Below, piece by piece: positions 35,650 through 44,653 of a DNA stretch of 51,150 nucleotides. Origin of the DNA: Pseudomonas sp. CAN1 (GTDB taxonomy: Bacteria; Pseudomonadota; Gammaproteobacteria; Pseudomonadales; Pseudomonadaceae). Position numbers and translations under genes: made by a program. How positions within the stretch are numbered: position 1 is the first letter of the stretch; the number at the start of each line of letters is the position of its first letter. The stretch spans positions 1 to 51,150 of the forward strand of contig NZ_JASMRU010000015.1 in the NCBI RefSeq assembly GCF_030462585.1, written 5' to 3'. The notes beneath the pieces are model-generated. The model was not told the DNA's origin, searched no databases, and saw only the letters and a list, made by a program, of their open reading frames with translations.

Positions 35650-36596
35650 ACGGCCTCTCCATTGAGCAGGTGCAGTTCGCGCAGGCGCTCGAAGGCGTCC
35701 AGCGGATTACGGGCGAGGTGCAGCGGCGGTTCGGCCAGCGCCAGTTCACCCAGTTCGGCGGGATGGATCGCGGTGGCCGGGCCGGCCAGCAGCACCGGGC
35801 AGGCGATGCCGGCGAGCAGGCGCGGCAACTGCGGCAGGTTCAGCGTGCGGCTGGCATAGAGCACTACGCCGCGTGGTTGCAGGCGCTCCACGGCGAGCGC
35901 CAGTTCGCCGGGCGGCAGTGGCCAGTCGAGGATTTCCAGCGGGCAACCGGCACTGCTGGCGAGCCAGGCGGTGAGCCACAGGCCCGGCTCCAGCGGCAGG
36001 TCAGACTGGTTCACCAGCAGCAGCGGGGCGCCGCGCTGCTGGCGGTTGTGATGGTAGAGGCGGGTGCCGAACTTGGTGCGCAGCCAGGTGTGGAAGAACG
36101 CCCGCTCCAGCTGCGCGCCAAACTGACCCTGCCAGCGCCATTCGAGGTCGCCCAGCAGCGGCAGCATCAGCTGTTCGCAGAGAGTCTGCGCGGGGTAGAT
36201 CGCCAGTGCGCCGTTGAACAGTTCGTCCAGCTGGCGCTCGTTGATCCGGCCGATGGCGGCGATGCACTGCTGGCGCAGGTCGTCCCAGGGCGAGGCGGTA
36301 TTTTCCGCCGGCAGCGGGGCGTCTTCGTCGAGCAGCGAGCGAATCTTGCTCACCGCCACGCCGCGGCCGAGCCAGGTGAGGATGGCCTGGATGCGTGCGA
36401 CCTGCGCTTCGGAATACAGGCGGTGGCCCTTGGGCGTGCGTTGCGGCACCACCAGGCCGTAGCGACGCTCCCAGGCGCGCAGGGTGACCGGGTTGACGCC
36501 GGTGCGCCGGGACACTTCGCGGATCGGCAGCCAGCCTTCGGCCAGGGCCTGGCGATAGTCGTCGTCCGAGTCGCGGTGGGGGTGGTCGGGATTCAT
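35646..36596 (-). CDS. MerR-family regulator, class II LitR/PplR-like
   Basis: A 316-residue regulator. The N-terminal MerR helix-turn-helix (PIREVSRRTGVNPVTLRAWE, then RRYGLVVPQRTPKGHRLY) is followed by a C-terminal domain with the layout of LitR/CarH photoreceptors. The B12-contact motif DxHxxG is not visible, which fits class II LitR proteins such as PplR1 of P. putida, where light input is thought to come from a separate LOV protein. ATG 36596 has AAAGGA upstream. It lies between a DUF523/DUF1722 gene and the photolyase and is itself under the TGTACA-box promoter, so autoregulation is likely. Confidence 0.87.
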   Translation of the reverse strand: MNPDHPHRDSDDDYRQALAEGWLPIREVSRRTGVNPVTLRAWERRYGLVVPQRTPKGHRLYSEAQVARIQAILTWLGRGVAVSKIRSLLDEDAPLPAENTASPWDDLRQQCIAAIGRINERQLDELFNGALAIYPAQTLCEQLMLPLLGDLEWRWQGQFGAQLERAFFHTWLRTKFGTRLYHHNRQQRGAPLLLVNQSDLPLEPGLWLTAWLASSAGCPLEILDWPLPPGELALAVERLQPRGVVLYASRTLNLPQLPRLLAGIACPVLLAGPATAIHPAELGELALAEPPLHLARNPLDAFERLRELHLLNGEAV

Positions 36597-36614
36597 GGGA
36601 GTCCTTTCGATACG

Positions 36615-37574
36615 TCAGATGGCATTGCGCAGGCTCAGGTCTTCGGGGTGCGGTTGCAGGTAGGCCTGGGCGTCGATGTAGGGATGAGGATGCAGGCGGA
36701 AGTGGTGCTTGAGCAGGGTCAGCGGCACCACCAGCGGGATCACGCCCGAGCGGTACTGGTCGATCAGGTGCTGCATCTCGGCCTTCTCCGGCCCTGGCAG
36801 GTCGTGCTTGAGGTAGCCGGCCAGGTGCTGCAGCACGTTGCTGTGGGTGCCACGGGTGGCGCAGGTGCCCAGCGCCTGCATGAAGTCGCGGAAATACTCG
36901 GCGGCGAAGGGCTCCAGGTCCTGGTGGCCGATGTCCGCCAGGCGCTGGCCGAGGACGCTGTACTGGCGCGGGTTGTGCGCCATCAGCTGGTACTTGTAGC
37001 GCGAATGGAAGGCGATCACCGCCTGGCGGTTCAGGCCTTCCGCGCAGAGCTTCTGCCAGGAGGCGAAGGCGAACACGCGAGTGAGGAAGTTCTCGCGGAT
37101 CACCGGGTCGTTGAGTCGGCCTTCTTCTTCTACCGGCAGCTCCGGGCGCGCCGCGCAAAAAGTGTCGGCGTACAGCCCGCGCACACCCGGCGGGCGCAGC
37201 TGGCCGTCGAAGCGGTAGAGCTTCACGCGCTGCAGGCCGCAGGAAGGTGACTGCTGCATGAAGATGTAGCCGCAGATGTCCTGCTGCTGGGCGGCCTGGC
37301 GGCGGCCGAAGTCGCGCAGCGCTTCGCTGACGTCGCGGCCGCCGTCGCTCTGGATCAGCGCACGGGGATCTTCACGATCGCCCACCAGGCGCAGGGTCGG
37401 CCGAGGTACGCCGAGGCCGATGGCGACCTCCGGGCACAGCGGGACGAAGTCGAAGTAGCGGCTCAGCACATCCAGGCACAGGCGCGAGGCCTTGTGCCCG
37501 CCGTTGTAGCGCACCGGCTCGCCGAGCAGGCAGGCGCTGATGGCGAGCTTGGGACGGGGAGAGGTATTGGGCAT
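36615..37574 (-). CDS. DUF523-DUF1722 (YbgA-like) protein
   Basis: A 319-residue two-domain protein. The DUF523 part (about residues 8-150) has ISACLLGEPVRYNGGHK and the cysteine motif SPSCG; the DUF1722 part (about 185-310) has YKYQLMAHNPRQYSVLG. Function is unknown, but DUF1722 proteins often sit next to photolyase genes. ATG 37574 is chosen. The longer frame starts at a TTG at 37616 that is part of a TGTACA operator, so it is unlikely to be translated. It leads the operon with the regulator (18 nt) and photolyase. Confidence 0.88.
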   Translation of the reverse strand: MPNTSPRPKLAISACLLGEPVRYNGGHKASRLCLDVLSRYFDFVPLCPEVAIGLGVPRPTLRLVGDREDPRALIQSDGGRDVSEALRDFGRRQAAQQQDICGYIFMQQSPSCGLQRVKLYRFDGQLRPPGVRGLYADTFCAARPELPVEEEGRLNDPVIRENFLTRVFAFASWQKLCAEGLNRQAVIAFHSRYKYQLMAHNPRQYSVLGQRLADIGHQDLEPFAAEYFRDFMQALGTCATRGTHSNVLQHLAGYLKHDLPGPEKAEMQHLIDQYRSGVIPLVVPLTLLKHHFRLHPHPYIDAQAYLQPHPEDLSLRNAI

Positions 37575-37586
37575 GACGGCTACCGA

Positions 37587-37616
37587 TTCTTGTACAAGAA
37601 AGATTGATTTGTACAA
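37587..37616 (-). promoter_or_regulatory. TGTACA pair 1 (13-nt spacer) in front of the DUF523-merR-phr operon
   Basis: TGTACA at 37591-37596 and at 37610-37615 are separated by 13 nt. The first is centred in a perfect 14-bp palindrome TTCTTGTACAAGAA; the second is TTGTACAA. The proximal box ends 17 nt before the start codon at 37574. Confidence 0.7.
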
Positions 37617-37640
37617 CTATCGGTAAGGATAGGCGCAGGC

Positions 37641-37666
37641 TTGTACAAGTGCAAAGGCTTGTACAG
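37641..37666 (-). promoter_or_regulatory. TGTACA pair 2 (12-nt spacer), upstream of pair 1
   Basis: TGTACA at 37642-37647 and 37660-37665 with exactly 12 nt between, the spacing reported for the P. putida PplR1 direct repeat as I recall it. It is 26 nt upstream of pair 1. On the minus strand a possible -35 TTGCAC (37654-37649) and -10 TATCCT (37631-37626) lie 17 nt apart across its inner half; this promoter guess is weak. Confidence 0.75.
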
Positions 37667-37694
37667 GGTTAAGGACGCAGCGAAGGGCTGCCGC

Positions 37695-37720
37695 CACCCT
37701 CTCCCGTGGCGGAGAGGGCG
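37695..37720. repeat. Short CCCTCTCCC/GGAGAGGG hairpin
   Basis: CACCCTCTCCCGTGGCGGAG and GGGCGG form an imperfect hairpin of the same family as 14922, 15004 and 41064. It lies 18 nt beyond the FAD oxidoreductase stop on the minus strand and may help end that transcript. Confidence 0.45.
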
Positions 37721-37737
37721 GGCCGTTCAGGTGTGGA

Positions 37738-38796
<1,059 letters not shown>

Positions 38797-38998
38797 TTGA
38801 GTTTCAGTGGCTCGCGCTCGTCAACGATAGGAGTTCGATCATCGGAACCTTCGGCGCTGCATCGGTTCATTCAGGAATGAGCCCAGCTCCGGTTCCGGCA
38901 TTTACAGCGTAGACCTCGCCGGAGTGGGAGTGTCAATGCAATCGCCTCCCTCTCGTCCAGACTGATGGAAGGTGGAGCAACGCAACAAGGAGTTCGCC

Positions 38999-39904
38999 AT
39001 GCACATTCTCTTGACCGGCGGCACTGGCCTGATCGGCCGCCGCCTCTGCCGCCAGTGGGCTGCCGAGGGGCACCAGCTCACCGTACTGAGCCGCCAGCCG
39101 CAGCGCGTAGCGTCGCTTTGCGGTGAGTCGGTACGCGGCATTGCCGATTTCGAAGCCTACGGTGACGGCCCGCTGGATGCGGTGGTCAACCTGGCCGGCG
39201 AGCCGATTGCCGACAAGCCCTGGAGCGCCCGCCGCAAGGCCCTGCTGTGGGACAGCCGGGTGCGTCTGACCGAACGCCTGGTGAACTGGCTGGAAGGCCG
39301 CAGCCAGCGCCCCGCCGTGCTGATCAACGGCTCGGCGGTGGGCTGGTATGGCGATGCCGGCGAGCGCCCGCTGGAAGAGAACAGCGCGGCGGCCGGCGAA
39401 GATTTCGCCAGCGAGCTGTGCCTGGCCTGGGAGCAGATCGCCCGCGAGGCCGAAGCCTTTGGCGTGCGCGTGGTGCTGGTGCGCACCGGGCTGGTGCTGG
39501 CGCCCGAGGGTGGTTTCCTCAAGCGCATGCTGCCACCGTTCCGCATGGGCGCCGGCGGGCGCATGGGCGATGGCCGGCAGTGGATGTCGTGGATCCATAT
39601 CGAAGACCAGATCGCCCTGATCGATTTTCTTTTGCGCAGGGACGACGCCAGCGGTCCCTATAATGCGTGCGCGCCGCAGCCGGTGCGCAACCGCGACTTC
39701 ACCCAGGAACTGGGCCAGGTGCTGCACCGGCCGACGCTGATGCACGTGCCGGGTTTTGCCCTGCGAATGCTGCTGGGCGAGATGTCGACCCTGCTGCTGG
39801 GTGGCCAGCGCATTGTGCCGCGGCGCCTGCTGGACGCCGGTTTCACCTTTCGTTTTCCGGAGTTCAAGGAAGCGCTGGCGGATGTGCTGCGCGAACAGCG
39901 CTGA
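38999..39904 (+). CDS. TIGR01777-type NAD-dependent epimerase/dehydratase
   Basis: A 301-residue short-chain dehydrogenase-like protein of the SulA-homologue/TIGR01777 group. The NAD loop is LTGGTGLIGRRLC at the N terminus; NLAGEPIADKPWS and SAVGWYGDAGERPLEE are typical of the group. AAGGAG lies 7 nt before ATG 38999. Despite old annotation as a cell-division inhibitor, no such activity can be read. It is divergent from the FAD oxidoreductase and precedes hemH. Confidence 0.9.
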   Translation: MHILLTGGTGLIGRRLCRQWAAEGHQLTVLSRQPQRVASLCGESVRGIADFEAYGDGPLDAVVNLAGEPIADKPWSARRKALLWDSRVRLTERLVNWLEGRSQRPAVLINGSAVGWYGDAGERPLEENSAAAGEDFASELCLAWEQIAREAEAFGVRVVLVRTGLVLAPEGGFLKRMLPPFRMGAGGRMGDGRQWMSWIHIEDQIALIDFLLRRDDASGPYNACAPQPVRNRDFTQELGQVLHRPTLMHVPGFALRMLLGEMSTLLLGGQRIVPRRLLDAGFTFRFPEFKEALADVLREQR

Positions 39905-40016
39905 TCGCCTGCGGCATGCTCCTGCGGCATCGGCGACCGACTTTGACATGACACGCTGCGTGTAAACTGCGCAGCCCGCACGACGACCTCCTACCGCACC
40001 GGTTTAAGGACACTGC

Positions 40017-41039
40017 ATGACCCAAAACGCCCTCCTGCTGGTCAACCTGGGATCACCGGCCTCCACCCAGGTCGAGGACGTGCGCCGCTACCTCGATCAG
40101 TTCCTCATGGACCCGTATGTGATCGACCTGCCCTGGCCGATCCGCCGGCTGCTGGTGTCGCTGGTGCTGCGCAAGCGCCCGGAGGAGTCCGCCCACGCCT
40201 ACGCGTCGATCTGGTGGGACGAGGGCTCGCCGCTGGTGGTGCTCAGCCGTCGTCTGCAGGAGGCGGTGAAGCCGTTCTGGCCGCATGGCCCGGTGGAGCT
40301 GGGCATGCGCTACGGCGAGCCCTCCATCGAGAAAGCGCTGCTGCGCCTGAGCCAGCAGGGCATCAGCCAGGTGACCTTCGCGCCGCTTTACCCGCAGTTC
40401 GCCGACAGCACCACCACCACCGCCATCGAGGAAGCCCGCCGGGTGATGCGCGAGCACAACCTCAAGCTGGAGCTGAAGGTGCTGCCGCCGTTCTATGCCG
40501 AGCCGGAGTACCGCCAGGCTCTGGTGGACAGCGTGAAGCCCTACCTGGAACAACCCTATGATCACCTGCTGCTGAGCTTCCACGGCCTGCCCGAGTCGCA
40601 CATCCGCAAGCTGGTGAAGGACAAGCGCCACGACCTCACCGCCAGCTCCAGCCGCGGCGTGCACGAGGACGTCATGGCGGTCTGTTACCGCAGCCAGTGC
40701 TTGCGCACGGCGGAGGACTTCGCTGCTGGCGCCGGGCTGCAGGACGGGCGCTGGTCGGTGTCCTTCCAGTCGCGCCTGGGCCGCAACAAGTGGATCGAGC
40801 CCTACACCGAGGCGCAGCTGGACAAGCTCGGCAAGCAGGGCGTGAAGCGCCTGCTGGTGATGTGCCCGGCCTTCGTCGCCGACTGCATCGAGACCCTGGA
40901 GGAGATCGGCCAGCGCGGCCAGGAACAGTTCCGCGCGGCGGGTGGCGAGGAGCTGGTGCTGGTACCCTGCCTGAACGACCAGGAACTGTGGGCGCGGGCG
41001 CTGGCGCAGCTTTGCGAGCGGACGCTTGCTGCGGTCTGA
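40017..41039 (+). CDS. hemH: Ferrochelatase
   Basis: A 340-residue ferrochelatase inserting iron into protoporphyrin IX, the last step of heme synthesis. The N terminus [13 protein letters not shown] and the active-site region [12 protein letters not shown] (His) are standard; the late [16 protein letters not shown] and a cluster with [15 protein letters not shown] follow. AAGGA precedes the ATG. It lies 112 nt after the epimerase gene. A TTGACA at 39943 has only a poor -10 partner (TAAACT, 14-nt gap). Confidence 0.96.
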   Translation: MTQNALLLVNLGSPASTQVEDVRRYLDQFLMDPYVIDLPWPIRRLLVSLVLRKRPEESAHAYASIWWDEGSPLVVLSRRLQEAVKPFWPHGPVELGMRYGEPSIEKALLRLSQQGISQVTFAPLYPQFADSTTTTAIEEARRVMREHNLKLELKVLPPFYAEPEYRQALVDSVKPYLEQPYDHLLLSFHGLPESHIRKLVKDKRHDLTASSSRGVHEDVMAVCYRSQCLRTAEDFAAGAGLQDGRWSVSFQSRLGRNKWIEPYTEAQLDKLGKQGVKRLLVMCPAFVADCIETLEEIGQRGQEQFRAAGGEELVLVPCLNDQELWARALAQLCERTLAAV

Positions 41040-41508
41040 TGGGACGCAGCTACCGCGGCTTCCCCTCACCCTAACCCTCTCCCGGAGGGAGAGGGGACCG
41101 TTCGGTGCAGGTTGGCGTTGCGTCGTCAGCCGGCATGGTCTGTCCTCTGTCTCCGGGACAAGGCAAGTGATGTAGGGCGAATAACGGCTCAAGCGTTATC
41201 CGCCATGGCGGATAAAGCGTTCCGCTTTATGCGCCCTACACGGAACCCCTGCTCTTGGTAGGAGCGAGCTTGCTCGCGAACCCGCCCAACGCCGGAGCCG
41301 CCAGCGAGCTTGTTCGCGAGCAAGCTCGCTCCTACAGGGTGGGCCCCTGCGAAACCCTGCGTCCAATCCCTGACCACCCATCCATCAGCCAACGGCCGAC
41401 GCGCGCATTCAGAGATTTGATAGTGCGCGCGCGACGCGTTCGCAATGCCTACTCTGCGGGTTCTCCCCTTCGCCTTCGCCGCGATTGGCGGCGTTTCAGG
41501 AGCCCGGC
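41040..41508. repeat. Repeat-filled gap between hemH and the MFS gene
   Basis: No gene is seen in 469 nt. It holds a CCCTCACCCTAACCCTCTCC hairpin with GGGAGAGGGG (41064-41097), a long dyad starting GTAGGGCGAATAACGG and ending TTTATGCGCCCTAC (41172-41238), and an inverted pair of GTAGGAGCGAGC elements (41258-41335). The MFS promoter should lie in 41340-41490. Confidence 0.8.
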
Positions 41509-42873
41509 ATGAACAACAACAATAACGGCTACCCCTCCAGTGCCGTGGCCTGGTCCACGGTTGCGATCCTCATGGTCGCCTACGTGCTTTCCTTCATCGA
41601 CCGACAGATTCTCAACCTGCTGGTCGGCCCCATCCGTCGCGATCTGGAGATCAGCGACACGCAGATGAGCCTGCTGATGGGCCTGTCCTTCGCGCTGTTC
41701 TACACCCTCTGCGGCATTCCCCTCGGGCGTATGGCCGACAGCCGCAGCCGTCGCGGGCTGATCACCGTCGGCGTGCTGATCTGGAGCGCCATGACCGCCG
41801 CCTGCGGCCTGGCGCGCCAGTACTGGCACTTCCTGCTGTTCCGTGTCGGTGTCGGCGTGGGCGAAGCTGCCTTGTCGCCGGCCGCCTACTCGCTGATCGC
41901 CGACAGCTTCCCGGCCCAGCGCCGCGCCACCGCCATCAGCGTCTACTCCATGGGCATCTACCTCGGCTCGGGGCTGGCCTTCCTGCTCGGCGGGCTGGTG
42001 ATCAAGTTCGCTTCCGCCCAGGGCGACGTGCACCTGCCGATCCTCGGTGAAGTGCGCCCCTGGCAGCTGATCTTCCTGATCCTCGGCGCTGCCGGCGTAC
42101 TGTTCACCCTGCTGATGCTTGCGGTGAAGGAGCCGACCCGCCGTGGCGTGGGCGCCGGCGTGGTGGTGCCGATGAGCGAGGTTGGCGCCTACCTGCGCGC
42201 CAACCGCAAGACCGTGCTCTGCCACAACTTCGGCTTCGCCTGCATCTCCTTCGCGAGTTACGGCAGCGGCGCCTGGGTGCCGACCTTCTTCGTCCGTACC
42301 TATGGCTGGGACGCCGGCCACGTGGGCGTGGTGTACGGCAGCATCGTCGCCGTGTTCGGTTGCCTGGGCATCGTCTGCGGCGGCCGCCTGGCCGACTTCT
42401 GGGCCAAGCGCGGGCGCACCGACGCCAACATGCGCGTGGGCCTGCTGGCCGCCTGCCTGGCCATCCCGCTGAGCCTGATCTATCCGCTGCTCAATAGCGG
42501 CAACGCCGCGGCAGCGATGATGGCGCCCATCGTGTTCTTCCTCAGCATGCCCTTCGGCGTCGCCCCGGCGGCGATCCAGGAAATCATGCCCAACTCCATG
42601 CGCGGCCAGGCCTCGGCCATCTACCTGTTCGTCGTCACCCTGCTCGGCCTGGGCATCGGCCCGACCGCCATTGCCCTGGTGACCGACTACGTGTTCGCCG
42701 ACGACATGGCGCTGCGCTACTCGCTGCTGATCGTCAGCGTCGTGGCCCTGGTCGCTGGCGCGCTGCTGCTGGCCAACGGCCTGAAGCCCTACCGCGCGAG
42801 CCTGGAACACCTGAAGAGTTGGAGCCTGAAAGGCGAGAGTGAGGGTGGTGCGATGCAACGCCAGCCGGCCTGA
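41509..42873 (+). CDS. Major facilitator superfamily transporter, spinster-like
   Basis: A 454-residue 12-segment MFS transporter. The N-terminal SFIDRQILNLLVGPIRRDL is the typical start of the spinster-like group. Motif A (GIPLGRMADSRSRR) lies between segments 2 and 3, and a similar motif in the second half is CGGRLADFWAKRG. ATG 41509 follows CAGGAG. Substrate is unknown; relatives carry lipids, sugars or aromatic compounds. It is a single gene with a terminator 20 nt after the stop. Confidence 0.9.
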   Translation: MNNNNNGYPSSAVAWSTVAILMVAYVLSFIDRQILNLLVGPIRRDLEISDTQMSLLMGLSFALFYTLCGIPLGRMADSRSRRGLITVGVLIWSAMTAACGLARQYWHFLLFRVGVGVGEAALSPAAYSLIADSFPAQRRATAISVYSMGIYLGSGLAFLLGGLVIKFASAQGDVHLPILGEVRPWQLIFLILGAAGVLFTLLMLAVKEPTRRGVGAGVVVPMSEVGAYLRANRKTVLCHNFGFACISFASYGSGAWVPTFFVRTYGWDAGHVGVVYGSIVAVFGCLGIVCGGRLADFWAKRGRTDANMRVGLLAACLAIPLSLIYPLLNSGNAAAAMMAPIVFFLSMPFGVAPAAIQEIMPNSMRGQASAIYLFVVTLLGLGIGPTAIALVTDYVFADDMALRYSLLIVSVVALVAGALLLANGLKPYRASLEHLKSWSLKGESEGGAMQRQPA

Positions 42874-42892
42874 TAGTTCTTCAGCCAGATCG

Positions 42893-42926
42893 AGCCCCCC
42901 GCGCAGCAATGCGCGGGGGCTTTTCT
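42893..42926 (+). terminator. Terminator of the MFS gene
   Basis: GCCCCCCGCGCA and TGCGCGGGGGC form a strong hairpin with a short A-rich loop, followed by TTTTCTTT. Confidence 0.88.
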
Positions 42927-42977
42927 TTGCCCGTGGCACAATGCGCTGGAACAGGGATTCGACGGGAGATTTCCAGC

Positions 42978-44093
42978 ATGGAAGCAAAGACCATTGGCGT
43001 ATGGCTGGCAGCCTTGGGCGCGCTGGCGCTGAGCGCATCGACAGCGGCGGAGGAACCCTGGGTCGCCTTCACCCAGAACGACCTGATCGGCTTCAAGGAT
43101 GCCCAGGGCAAGGTGAAGGTCGAGCCGAAGCTCAGCCCGATGTTCACCATCGCCCGGCGCTTCGAACACATCATCGCCACCGGCGAGGAGACGGCCGGCG
43201 GCTACCGCACCTACTACCTGCTGCGCGATGGTCGCCAGGTGGCGGCGGATTCGCTCTACATCTTCGACAACACGCCCATCTGCGAGAGCGAGGGGAGCAT
43301 CCGCTTCCGCGACCGCCAGCGTGACAAGGTCGGTTTCCTCGATAGTCACGGCCAGGTCCTGATCCCGGCCGAGCTGAGCGACGCCAGTGCCCTGCGCAAC
43401 GGCATGGTCGTGGCCCTGAAGGGCGCTACGCGGCAGTGCGCCGACCCTGGCGTGAAGCTGGAGCAGTGCGAACATCAGGGCTGGAAGGGCGGCAAGGAAC
43501 TGCTGATCGACCGTAGCGGCAAGACGCTGGTGGAAGATTTCGACACCACCCGCGCCGGCACGCTGGACTGGTTCTCGCGGCAGACCGGCGATCAGCCGTC
43601 CAGCGATCCGCGCCGCGTTTCGTTCAAGGCTGTCGACGGTCGCTACATCAGCTTCGTCGACATCGAGAAGGACTTCGCCGCCTGGTTCCGCGACGAGTTC
43701 CTCGCGCACCTCGACGATGCATCGCTGAAGGCCCACAGCTACCAGCAGATCTGGAGCGGGCAGGGCAGCGAAGCGCTGGATGACTGGCAGGCTGCAACGC
43801 CGGATGAGGTGCTGCAGAAGCACGGTGCGGCGCTGCGCAAGCGGCTGGAAGCGCTGCGTACCTCCGCCGGCTATGGCGTGCGGGCGGACGACATGGGCTG
43901 GCCCTTCGACGCTGAGCGCGACCCGCAGTACTTCGACAGCTGCGGCGAGTTCGCCCAGTGGCAGACGCCCAAGGTGTCGGCCATGGAGCATTGGCAGCAG
44001 GGCTCGTTCGAGCCGGTCAGGCACGCCAGTTTCGATTTCATTCGTACCGCTGAAGGCTATCGGCTGGTGGCGTTTTCCATCCCTGAACCGTGA
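42978..44093 (+). CDS. Exported WG-repeat-like protein
   Basis: A 371-residue protein with a signal peptide (about 1-24, ending STAA). The N-terminal part has two WG-repeat-like units, LIGFKDAQGKVKVEPKL and KVGFLDSHGQVLIPAEL, and a related unit with LLIDRSGKTLVEDF. Several Cys residues occur in the mature part (CESEG, QCADPG, EQCEHQ, DSCGEF), which fits a periplasmic location with disulfides. Function is unknown; WG repeats are usually structural. ATG 42978 is chosen over an earlier frame that overlaps the terminator. Confidence 0.78.
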   Translation: MEAKTIGVWLAALGALALSASTAAEEPWVAFTQNDLIGFKDAQGKVKVEPKLSPMFTIARRFEHIIATGEETAGGYRTYYLLRDGRQVAADSLYIFDNTPICESEGSIRFRDRQRDKVGFLDSHGQVLIPAELSDASALRNGMVVALKGATRQCADPGVKLEQCEHQGWKGGKELLIDRSGKTLVEDFDTTRAGTLDWFSRQTGDQPSSDPRRVSFKAVDGRYISFVDIEKDFAAWFRDEFLAHLDDASLKAHSYQQIWSGQGSEALDDWQAATPDEVLQKHGAALRKRLEALRTSAGYGVRADDMGWPFDAERDPQYFDSCGEFAQWQTPKVSAMEHWQQGSFEPVRHASFDFIRTAEGYRLVAFSIPEP

Positions 44094-44102
44094 CAGCCGC
44101 CT

Positions 44103-44583
44103 GTAGGAGCGAGCTTGCTCGCGAACAAGGTGCCCCCAGGTGCCGAGGTATCAGGCGGTTCGCGAGCAAGCTCGCTCCTACACGGATGCATGGCACCGGA
44201 GTTGTCCTGCCGTCGTAAGACGGAAAAAGCGGAACGCTTTATGCGCTTCGCAGGTTCAGGATGAGCACGTCGTAGGATGGCGTGGAGCGAAGCGATACGC
44301 ATCGTTTTCGCCCACCGGCAGCATGGGTATCGCTGCGCTCCACCCATCCTACAAGACCGGGTGTCCACCGGCGCTGCGGCGTTGGGCGGTTCGCGAGCAA
44401 GCTCGCTCCTACACGGATGCATAGCACCGGAGTTGTCCTGCTGTCGTAAGGCGCATAAAGCGGAACGCTTTATCCGCTTCGCAGGTTCAGGATGAGCACG
44501 TCGTAGGATGGCGTGGAGCGAAGCGATACCCATCGATTTTGCCCACCGGCAGCATGGGTATCGCTGCGCTCCACCCATCCTAC
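44103..44583. repeat. Repeat composite with a 231-nt tandem duplication
   Basis: An inverted pair of GTAGGAGCGAGC elements opens the block (44103-44180). A unit of about 196 nt follows in two copies, 44157-44352 and 44388-44583, offset exactly 231 nt. Each copy has an inverse GTAGGAGCGAGC element, a GCGGAACGCTTTAT stretch, and a long dyad from GTAGGATGGCGTGGAGC to GCTCCACCCATCCTAC. They differ at a handful of positions. The block lies between the convergent WG-repeat gene and RND permease gene and contains no gene. Confidence 0.88.
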
Positions 44584-44584
44584 T

Positions 44585-44619
44585 GGGCAGCTCCGGATGT
44601 ATCGGTAGCGGAGCTGCCC
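44585..44619 (-). repeat. 11-bp perfect hairpin GGGCAGCTCCG/CGGAGCTGCCC
   Basis: Perfect arms with a 13-nt loop, between the duplicated repeat block and the RND terminator. There is no T run beyond it on either strand, so it is not a standard terminator; it may be another repeat type. Confidence 0.6.
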
Positions 44620-44621
44620 AA

Positions 44622-44653
44622 AGAAAAGCCCCGCATCTGCGGGGCTTTTTCGT
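44622..44653 (-). terminator. Terminator of the RND efflux operon
   Basis: AAAAGCCCCGCA and TGCGGGGCTTTTT form a hairpin with loop TC, directly after the RND permease stop codon on the minus strand. Confidence 0.9.

Noticed and set aside
37575..37616. Upstream TTG start for the DUF523-DUF1722 protein (and the similar TTG at 38778 for the FAD oxidoreductase)
   Set aside because: Both TTG codons are part of TTGTACAA operator boxes and lack ribosome sites; the downstream ATGs give normal family N termini.
39943..39968. hemH promoter TTGACA...TAAACT
   Set aside because: The gap is only 14 nt, too short for a normal sigma-70 promoter.
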